Made by a program: the position numbers and the translations under genes. Of a stretch of DNA of 64,000 bases, positions 46,841 through 56,400 are shown piece by piece (position 1 is the stretch's first letter; every line of letters starts with the position of its first letter). The notes beneath the pieces were generated by a model. The model searched no databases. It saw only the letters and a list, made by a program, of their open reading frames with translations, and was not told the DNA's origin. Source of the DNA: Caenorhabditis remanei (Eukaryota > Nematoda > Chromadorea > Rhabditida > Rhabditidae); contig NC_071329.1 in NCBI RefSeq assembly GCF_010183535.1, positions 7,006,001 through 7,070,000 on the forward strand, read 5' to 3'.

Positions 46841-48783
46841 TTAATTCTTCTTGGCGAGAATCAGAGTGTGCTGATCGGAAATTGAAGCTCCGATGATGGA
46901 GTGATCGTCGAGATGTGCAGAGCTTATCTCTTCAGGCTTCGAAACCATCTGAAATAATATTTACGTTTTCAAAATATCACAACTTTCTTTCATTCCAAAA
47001 TTACCTTCTCATCATCATCCTTCAATCCGAGACCCAACTGTCCAGTTGTATCGAATCCCCATGCATATGCGGTTCCGTCTTCAGACCAGGCAATTGAAGT
47101 AGCCAATTTGGCTGAAACTCCAACGATCTTCGAGTCGAAATCAAGTTTTTGCAAGGTGTCATAGAGCCAATGTTGTTGATCGTCTTTTCCAGTCCAGTTT
47201 CCGATTCCAAGAGCGTTGTCGGTGTTTTTTCCCATCGCAAAAACGTTTCCTTGGCTATCGAGAAGAACAACATGTTGAACTCCTTCAATGTTCACGAAAG
47301 TTTCTTCAGCTCCGAAAGCTGGTGCTTCGGTTGGAAGGAACACACGAAGTTCGCGGTTATCTTGACCATCTTGTCCAACATCAGCCTCGTCGACTTTGAT
47401 TCCAAGTTGAGCGTAGTTGTTGAGTCCGAATGAGTAGTATTTTCCGTCCTCTCCATGAATAATTGTCCAGAATCCACTGGCGAAAACGTTCTTGGCGACA
47501 ACGTCGTAGAACTTTCCTTTGTTCTTAAATCTCAATGGAACAACAAGATGATCTCCAGACTCGTCACACATGTACTCTGAAACAAACTAACTGAATAATA
47601 ATTTATCCGGAAAATTACTCACTTGATCGGATAGTCTTGGTACGGCTACTACGTCCGAGTTGACCCATTTCTCCGTCTCCGAAAGTCAGAAGACAACCTT
47701 TCTCGTCGAGCATCACAAGATGATTCTCACCAGCAGCGATTTTCACGATCTTCCTTTTAGCTTGGTGGACAATCACAACCGGCTTTTCTTGCATTTTGTG
47801 AAGAAGTGGATGAACATCTACATTTCCATTGGAGTTACGGAGATTACCCCAAGCAATTACCGATCCTTCGTCGGTGAGAGCAGCAGTGAACGAGGCACCG
47901 GCAGCAAGCATAATGATTTTTCCCTCTCTACCAATCTCTTCTGAGAATGGAACTTTGGCGAACTCGTCAGTGCTTCCCTCGTGTTCAACACCTTCTGCAG
48001 GAACGGTTCCTTTCTCGTTGATTCCACACATGAAAACTTGGCCATCAGATGTTAATACAGAAGAGTGTACTCCTCCAGCAACAACTTGAATTGGTTTTAA
48101 TCCATTCTCCTCAAAGATGTCAACCTTCCGTGGCTTTTTCGTTGTGGTCCGACCTGGATGTCCGAGAGCTTCTCCTTCTCCACATGATAACACACGATCA
48201 CCAATAATGGAAGGCGCAAATTGCTGCCAGGTTAGGAGAGGTTGTGTCAGTTTAGCTGAAAGAAAGTGATGAGAATTAAAAAGTTAATAGCAGTAAAACA
48301 AAACATCTAGAAAGCCACAAACCTTGCTTACGTCCTGGAGTTTTTGGCTCGTTAAAAGTGGAGTTAACCGTAGTGTTAGCGGTGGTGTTAGCCGACTCGC
48401 TTCCCTTACGTTTTCTTCCTCGTTTTCCAGGAGTTGCGGAAGCTTCCGCTACAGCCGCGGTTGAGGTAGACGACAACTTCTTAGAACGGCCCGTTCTTCG
48501 TGGAGTTCTAGGTACAGTGTCGGTGGCCTCGACTTCTAAATCGGCAAGTTCGACATGATCGGCGGCTTCCTCGTCTTCTACATGTCTTGTGGCTCTAGCG
48601 GCGCTGGTCTCAGGTTGGTCGTCTCTTGGAGCCTGAAAATACAAATTAAAGAGGGTTGTGCCAAAATATTAAAAATCAACTTACCGCATCTTCTTCTTGT
48701 AGGTCTTGTTCGGTGATTTTTTCGATTTCACGATCGTTGGGTACTTCAACCTCTGAGGTGTCCATTCTATCAGCAGAATTCAT
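46841..48783 (-). CDS. ran-3: RCC1-family Ran guanine nucleotide exchange factor
   Basis: Five exons, 48783-48685, 48632-48323, 48255-47623, 47576-47005 and 46948-46841, encode about 573 residues. The N-terminal 130 residues are acidic then Lys/Arg/Thr-rich ([20 protein letters not shown]), suiting a nuclear, chromatin-bound protein. The rest is a seven-bladed RCC1 propeller with repeated GE.H..VL, G...WG and GQLG motifs ([14 protein letters not shown]-like [39 protein letters not shown]). RCC1 loads Ran with GTP on chromatin to drive nuclear transport, spindle assembly and nuclear envelope reformation. TTTTCTTCAG lies 3 bases before the ATG, a likely trans-splice acceptor. Two donors 9 bases apart at the end of exon 2 (GGAC/GTAAGC and CAAG/GTTTGT) would both keep frame, giving a three-residue choice. 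Confidence 0.93.
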
Positions 48784-49224
48784 ATTCTGAAGAAAAAATG
48801 GTTGATTGACAACGGAGATAAGATAAAGGTAGTATTGATGCGCACAAAAGTAGGAGGAGACACTTTTAAAATGACGAAACGAAGGTGAGAGATAGGAAAA
48901 AAGACTAAATTCCGATGAAAACCAATACTATCATCTCAAGTTGTTAATACGACTTCCATCTTTACGAAAAATTGACAAAAATCGGCAAAAAATCGATTGT
49001 TTATCAACAAAACAACAAGTCGAAAAAATAAAATTCGGAAGTGGGCGGGACTTATTCAAAAACTGCAGGGTGGGCATGAGCTTTTCGCAAGAGTGGCGCG
49101 CGTATTTCTCTTTTCATGGTTTTTAGTGGTATGAGCGTTTCGCAGAACTTCGCAAGAAATTTGTGACGAAATAGGAGAAAACAATATCAAATCGGGTTCT
49201 ATATTCCAATAAAAGGTTATTTAG

Positions 49225-52200
49225 ATGAAATACGTAGTAATTGGCGGCGGAATCGCCGGAGTTTCATGTGCAAATGAAATGCTAAAACTCGAAAGAGCTC
49301 CTGAACTCGAAGTTGTTCTCATTTCGTCATCGAGTTTTGTCAAGTCAGTTGAGAATTATCGAAAAGTGAGTTCAGTCAATTGTTGCGTGTGTGTAATGAA
49401 ACTGAGTGTTTAGGTAGGACAATACGGTGAAAAGTTCGATGTAAGCGAGGCAGATTCCTCCGAGATTTTCCCTGATCAAAGATTCAAATTTATAAATGAC
49501 ACAGTGATAAATTGGGATGCTCAGAAAAAGGATATTCAACTTCAGAATCATGAAAAGCTGAAATATGACAAACTATGCATTGCGACCGGTTCTAGACCAA
49601 AGCTTCAGAACGAGTTACGCGCCGATCCCAGATTTCTGTTTCTGAGGGACACACAAAGTGCAGAGCAATTGAAGCATCAGTTGGGAAGCGCTAGAAATGT
49701 TCTCATTGTCGGAAATGGTGGAATCGCAACTGAGCTGATTTACGAACTGAAGAATGTGGAGTTGACGTGGCTAGTGAGAGATTCGTGGATTTGTGCTTCG
49801 TTCTTTCCGGAAGATGTTGAGAAATTCATTGAAAAGCGTCTGCTAAATGGACGATCGGATGGTGTGTTGCAGTGAAAAGCGGGCTTTTTTAGAATAGAAA
49901 TTTCAGGAAAGAAGCATGACGGAGTTCAGAAGCATCTTCGATATTCAACGTCATCTGTATCTCATCCTGGTCCTTCCGGACCTGCACTCGGTCCTGACTG
50001 GTGTTCAACCATTGATTTCGGTCAGATTTCACAGAAATCCACCAATCGAACAGTGAAGATTTTGAGGAATTGTGCCATAGGGAATATCGAGACTTCTGGA
50101 GAATTAAATATTGAATATCTGGACAGAAATAATGGGGTAAATGGTCAGAAATGTGACACTGTAGACTTATTTCGGATATTTCAGACAAAAAGCTTTTTGA
50201 AGCCGGATCTCGTTATCTGGGCTGGAGGAGTTACACCAAATTCCGAAGTTTGGAGAAAAGACGAATCTTTGAAAACAACTGCAAACGGTGGAATTTCTGT
50301 GAATGATGCTTGTGAGACATCTATTTCTGACGTGTATGCTTGTGGCGATGTCTCTACTTTAACTCTATCAGAAGTGTCTTCTACTCTTTGGAATCAGAGA
50401 CAACTTTGGACCCAAGCACGTCAATTAGGAGAAGTATGTGGTCGAGCGATGGTTGCAGGTGCAGAAGAAGCCCGAATGCAGAACATGTACTTCGAGCTTT
50501 TCTCACACTGCACCACGTTTTTCGGATTGAAGGTAAGCTAGTAAATGATGGGCAAATTTTATTTCCGAACACATGAAAAAAATAAATAATACAGTTGAGA
50601 AATATTGTGTAGGTGGAAACTGTTAACGGTAACGAAAATTGGTAAATGAGACCACAAGAAACCGAGGTCGATAAATAAAGTGGAACAATAAGCATTTAAC
50701 GACATCGCTCGGATAGATGCCGGATAAAACAATAGGGGAGCGTGTTGATTCGAATGCATTGATTGGAGAAATGGAGTGACGAATCAGTTGGTTCTTCCCT
50801 CGACTGAAAAATAAGTAGAATTAGCACATGTATGGAGAAACTTTAAAATTATTAACTTACTGTAAGTAGATACATCGATTTTCTCTGGGAGCTCTGTGAT
50901 GCTGATGTCGAAGCGATCTTGAACGCTGTTAAGAGTCTTGGCGTCGTTCTCGTCCGAGACGAATGTGATGGCCAAACCCTTGGTTCCGAAACGTCCAGCA
51001 CGAGCGACTCTGTGAAGGTATGAGTCAGAATCCTCTGGCATATCGTAGTTGAAGACGATGTTCACACGCTCAATATCCATTCCACGTCCGAATAAGTCAG
51101 TCGCAACAAGGATTCTCTTTTGGAAGTCCTTGAATGATTGGTATCGAGACAGACGCTCTTCTTGAGCCATTTGACGATGAATAGCAATCGATGGGAAGTT
51201 CTGTTCTGTGAGAAGTTGATGAAGGGCCTCACAACGCTTCACGGCCTTGACGAAGATGACGACTTGATTGAACTCGAGAGCATCGAGAAGATTCAGCAGC
51301 TTTCGATTCTTCTCTGCTTCCTTCAGCTTGACGTAGTGTTGTTGAAGTCCGTGGAGAGTGAGCTTAGCTTCATCGTCGACATAGACTTCCATTGGCTGAA
51401 AATAATTTATTAGGATGTCGAACTCGTGGTGAAGAGTAGATCGGGGGCTGAAACGAGTTTTGCAGTACATGTCACGTGTGTTCTCGGCATATCTTTCCCC
51501 CTACTCGCTTCAGCATCGCTGAGACATGCCAGCAGCCTCCCCAGAGGACGACGGCTTCTGCATGGCGAGAGGCCGAACAAGATGAAATCTGAAATCCGAG
51601 AAAATAATGCTGCGGACTTCGAAACTCTTGACCAACCAAGTTCCGGCCATCTCTTCCGCTTCACGGAACACTCATGACTAGCATTTTGGTTTGATACAGG
51701 TTTTTGGTTTCAAAAGATGGGGTGGGTGGTGATTCCGTAGATTCCGGATCAGAGATAAAGCGTACGTCTTGCATGAATCGCTTGCAAACAGCGCGAAGCT
51801 CCTTCGGCAGTGTGGCGGAGAACATCATCACTTGCTTTTGTTGTGGAGTCATCTTGACGATTTCTTGAACGTCACGGCGCATATCTGAAACAAAAATAGA
51901 AATATTTCAATTCATTGAACACTGATTCTTACCAGCATCTCCGATCATCTTGTCGCATTCGTCAAGAACGAAATACTTGACTTTGTCAAGCTTCAGCTTT
52001 CCGGAGCGAGCCAAAGCCAACATTCTTCCTGGAGTTCCAACGACGATATGTGGACAGTCGTTAGCAAGACGCTCCTCGTCTTTCTTGATAGCCATTCCTC
52101 CGAAGAAGACGGCAACCTTCACTCCTGGGAGATACTTGCTGAACCGCTCGTATTCCTTGGAGATTTGGAAGGCCAATTCGCGAGTGTGGCACATGCAAAC

Positions 52201-53275
52201 AACCGACACCTGAAATTAGACGTTTAGATTGTTTTTTACTCCGTTGCTATAATTACCTCGCCGTCAACTGGCTCGAGCTGCTGAAGAGTGGTGATAACGA
52301 AGACTGCGGTCTTACCCATTCCGGACTTCGCTTGACAAACGACGTCCATGCCGAGAATGGCTTGAGGAATGCACTCATGTTGCACTTCCGATGGATGCTC
52401 AAAACCGCAATCTCCGATAGCACGGAGAATTTCCGGCTTCAGAAGGAAGTCACGGAATCCAGACGAATGGATTGAGGCATATGTTCCCTTGGTTTTCTTG
52501 GCATCGCCTCCGCCAACCTCTTGCTTCTCCTGAATCTCCTCCTGCTCCTCTTCGTAATCAAGAAGTTGTTCCTCTTCCATTCTGAAATATTAATAGTATT
52601 ATTATGAGATTAGTGAAAATTTAATTGATGAAACAGCCTATTTTCATAAACTATTCAGAAAAAGGACAAAAAAAATTAAAATGAACAGAAGGAAAATAGA
52701 GTGCGGTAATCTTATGTATGGAAATGAGAAGAAAACTGATGAATCTTCTACGGAGATTGAGTGTGCCCGAATAACGGAGCAGTGGAACGCATACGATTCG
52801 AATTTTTTCGGGACGCAACGCACACGCTACGCGGCAGGGTCTCGCAACGACAGCCTTTGGAAAAAACGCGGTCGTTTAAAAAAGGCAGCCGGTTGACACC
52901 TGCTGCATTAGGTAGAATGGACATAAATCGATAGAAAGAAATAGAGTAACAAGGAAAAAATACAGGAATTTTCAGGTTGTATTTCTCGGAGATTACAAAC
53001 CGGAAAGACAAAGGGCAGACAATTGGAAAGTGGTTTTGAGGTAGAAAAAGAGAAGAGAAACAATTTTACTGATTATTCTTTTCTGTAGAGACACCGAAGA
53101 AGACAAACTCGTTCGATGTGTCGTCGTCAACAATGTGATCGTCGGTGCTCTTCTCATCGGTGAAACGGAAATGGAGGAAACACTGGAGAATCTCATCTTG
53201 AACAAGACAGATCTCGAAGGAATTTCAGAGACATTCTTGGAGCCCGGAGTCGATCTCGATGACTACTTCGATTGA
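49225..53275 (+). CDS. PYROXD1-type pyridine nucleotide-disulphide oxidoreductase
   Basis: Six exons, 49225-49365, 49414-49861, 49907-50136, 50185-50532, 52976-53040 and 53089-53275, give about 472 residues (human PYROXD1 is 500). The N-terminus has the FAD fold [32 protein letters not shown] is the NAD(P)H-binding glycine motif, VYACGDVS is the second FAD motif, and the end [18 protein letters not shown]...DDYFD matches the PYROXD1 C-terminus. The family uses FAD and NAD(P)H to reduce disulphides in nucleus and cytosol and has been linked to protection of the tRNA ligase complex from oxidation. The intron at 50137-50184 is 48 bases, so reading through it would also stay open. The fifth intron is 2,443 bases and contains all of hel-1 on the other strand. 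GTTATTTAG just before the ATG may be a trans-splice site. Confidence 0.87.
50784..52580 (-). CDS. hel-1: DEAD-box RNA helicase, UAP56/DDX39B orthologue
   Basis: Five exons, 52580-52257, 52209-51933, 51884-51766, 51395-50861 and 50803-50784, encode 424 residues. Motifs in order: Q motif ([14 protein letters not shown]), motif I AKSGMGKT, Ia, GTPGR, motif II DECD (as in UAP56, not DEAD), SAT, then RGMD and [10 protein letters not shown]. It ends YIEGRTN. UAP56 is an ATPase of the TREX complex and the spliceosome and loads export factors on mRNA. The first exon is acidic ([10 protein letters not shown]). TATTTCAG one base before the ATG is a typical trans-splice acceptor. Intron 3 (51765-51396) is long and GC-richer than the others. 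The whole gene lies inside an intron of the oppositely oriented PYROXD1-like gene. Confidence 0.96.
52581..52975 (-). promoter_or_regulatory. Likely hel-1 promoter region inside the PYROXD1-like intron
   Basis: The stretch upstream of hel-1 contains a CpG-rich block at about 52795-52885, unusual in this AT-rich window, with CAGGGTCTCGCAACG at 52835-52849 and GCGGTCGTTT near 52868. Very similar words, TAGGGTCCCGCAACG and GCGGTCGTT, occur in the A repeats of the nearby retrotransposon. The promoter role is inferred from position and composition. Confidence 0.4.
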
Positions 53276-53474
53276 AAATACACATTTATTAATAATTCGT
53301 GCATTTAAAATCATTTTTGTTTTGTTTCACTAAACCAGTTTGTTGTTATCGTACTGCCATCGAAAATGTATGCAGCCTCTGCGTCTCTGTTCACAGCAAA
53401 AACGTGGAATACACGAGTGCCACCCAGACAACACATTCTCTGGCTCTTTACACTATTACTCTATAGCAATATCG

Positions 53475-56400
53475 ATGCGTTGGGATATTGTTACATTTTC
53501 TTTGAGCTATGATATTAATGCGAATTCCATTGAGAAAGGTTAAAACGATTTAACAAGAGAAATATGAGTTATCATACAGATTTTTAGACATTCATCACTT
53601 TCAAAACATTTCATTTCCGGGATGCGGTGAGATTCTAGTAGTAAATGATGCTTCAGAAGACGTGGGATCTGGCGGAAGTGCTCTGAATGCATTGATTAGA
53701 ACTGCGGAATGCCTATGCTATCGAAAGAATTACACAGTGCTGACAGACGCTGTGTTGCAAAACGTCAATGTGCTCATTGTACTGGTGGTGAGTGAGAATA
53801 TTATGTTTTTCGTTGAAGAACGGAGAAAAAGGAGGCGCGATGTTTAAAGGCGCACGCCTTTTGCGGTCGTTAGGGTCCCGCAACGCTCACGTTCGACGGG
53901 CGTGAAATTTGAATATGAAAGTCATTCTACGTTGTTTAACGAGGTCGTTTTTGTTGTTTTACAAGATTTTTTGAGTTTTTTGTTCGAAATTCGTGTCGAA
54001 AACGGATTGTAAATTAAATTATTGCTTTTTGAGCGTGTTTTTCTTCTAATTGTTAGTTCAGGACTCGTAAATTCGTAATTATGGCGGAAGTGTTGGGAGG
54101 TGTGAGCAACGAAGTCCTCGAAAAATTTGGAGAGACCATTCTTGGGAAGGTGGCAGATTTGATTCGAGACGTTGGAGTCGACAGGAAAAAGAAGGAGAAG
54201 GATGTGGAAGAGGAAAAGCCGCCGAAAGTCAACTCGAAAGGGATTCAGAAGAATATCAATTTCAATGTCAAGCTGAGAAATATCCTGACGAAAGCGGTGG
54301 CGCTCGGAGAGTTGGATGAAGCGGTTAAGGAGGTTCTGGATCTGTTGAAGGCGAGAAATGGAGAATTGCTGTTATTGGATTCGGATCCAAGTCTGCTCCA
54401 GACCAAGGAGAAATTGGATGCGTTGAAGGCGATAACAGGAGGGACGTCGGAGGGCTTGACAAATCAGTCCGACATGACGTCGCTTCTGTTGTTGTCGAAT
54501 ATGGCAGGAGGTTCGAACAGGGATGGTGGTCTCCATATGGAAAGTAAGAGGAGAAGACTAGAGCCATATCCAGGACGACATCAGTGGTTTCGATCCGAGA
54601 GCGCTTACAGAGGCCATGGAAGTGCTCGTCAAAACGGAGGCCAAGGATACGGGAACTCAAGGGACGTCAAGAGAAGCGTCAAGTGCTTCAAGTGCTCACA
54701 GTTTGGACATTATGCCACAGATTGTGAGCAAAGGAGGTATGATTTTTCCAGAACGTTTGTCAGAAGCGATTGAGTTCTGGGAGAACATATGTTCCTCGGA
54801 GTGGGTGCTGAGTGTCATAGAAGACGGTTATAAAATTCAATTAGATTCCAGAATTACGTTGCCGGAGCCGCAAGGCCTAAGACCGTCCGTGTTACGGCAC
54901 AAAGAGTTTTTGTTTGCAGAAATTGAGAGGCTGGAGAAGGAAGGTGTGCTCGATCGGTCGGATGGACTTCCGAGGGTAGTCTCACCCTTGCACGTAGTTG
55001 AACAAGGTAAGAAAAAGAGAATGATTCTGGATCTTAGTGAATTGAACAAGGGTCTCGTTCCTCCTCGGTTCAAGTTAGAAAATATGAAAACAGCGTGGCC
55101 GTTTTTAGAAAATGCCAATTTCGCGGCGACTTTCGACTTCAAATCGGGCTATCATCATATCAAGATTCATAGAGATTCACGAGATCTCTTGAGTTTCTCC
55201 CTTTCGAATCCTCCCGCTGCTCCATATTTTTCCTTCAAAGGTTTACCTTTTGGTTTAGCAACAGCCCCATGGCTGTTTACAAAAATTTTCAAAGTTCTGG
55301 TAAGGAAATGGAGAGCGGAGGGTATAAAAATGTTTTTGTATTTGGATGATGGCCTGATTGTGGGCGAGACGGAGTACGAAGTCGCGAGAGCCTCGAGAAG
55401 AGTGAGAGGAGATCTTGCAGAAGCCGGCGTGTGTGTTGCCGAGGAGAAGTCGTTCTGGGTGCCAGACGCGAAGTTTACATGGCTTGGCTATGAATGCGAC
55501 CTGGTCGCGAGAGAAGTCCGTGGGACTGAGAAAAGAATGGTCACGTGGCAGAGTGTTCTTGATGAGCTGAGGAGGAGCGTGGCTCCGTCGGTCCTGGACC
55601 GAATGAAGTTTTTGGGATGCCTGGCATCATTTGAACTCGTTGCAGGTGACGTCGGAGTTGGCCGAGCGAGATGGTTGATGCAAACTGTTGGGGAGAGTCA
55701 AAAGAAGATGGAGTCAAAGAACACGAGAAAGGAGAAGTCTCCAGGTGAGATAAGGGAGATCGAGTTTTGGAAAGTTCACGGTGAAGAGTTACTGAAGAGA
55801 AGTTTGTTGGAAATCGAGCCCTTTTTCGACTTTTTACTGTTCACCGATGCGTCGGCTCGTGGAGTTGGAGGCTTACTTAAGGATAAGAAAGGTTGCGTGC
55901 TGTGGAAAATGTCAGAAATAGGCGATAGTAACTTCGAGGAACATTCGAGTGCGTGGAGAGAGTTGACGGCGGTAGATGTAGCGTCGGCGAGGTTGATAGG
56001 ACACGTGAGAGGAAGCATACAAGTGTTGGTAGATAGTCAGGCGGCGGTCAGTGTGTTGAGAAGAGGCTCGATGAAACCAGAGTTGCATGCTTTAGCGGAG
56101 AGAGTGTGGAAGAATTTTGAAAGCATCGGCGGGTGTTCTTTTCTGTGGATTCCAAGAGAACAGAATGTAGAAGCCGATGAAGCGAGTAGAAACTTTGATT
56201 TTGATGACTGGGGAATAGCGGATAGAGTTTTCAAACAGGCACAAAGATTGTGGGGCGAAATTAAAGTGGATTGGTTCGCAGATGCACAGAACAAGAAAAC
56301 GGAACGTTTCTTTTCCAGATATCCTGAGTTTGGATCGTCCGGCGTCAACGTATTCGAGCACATTCCGAGAGCCGAAAGGATGGGACTTGCTTGGTGGGTA

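Noticed and set aside
51426..51677. An 83-codon + strand frame in hel-1 intron 3
   Set aside because: Both strands are open because the stretch is GC-rich; no family resemblance or splice logic. Kept only as a note on the intron.
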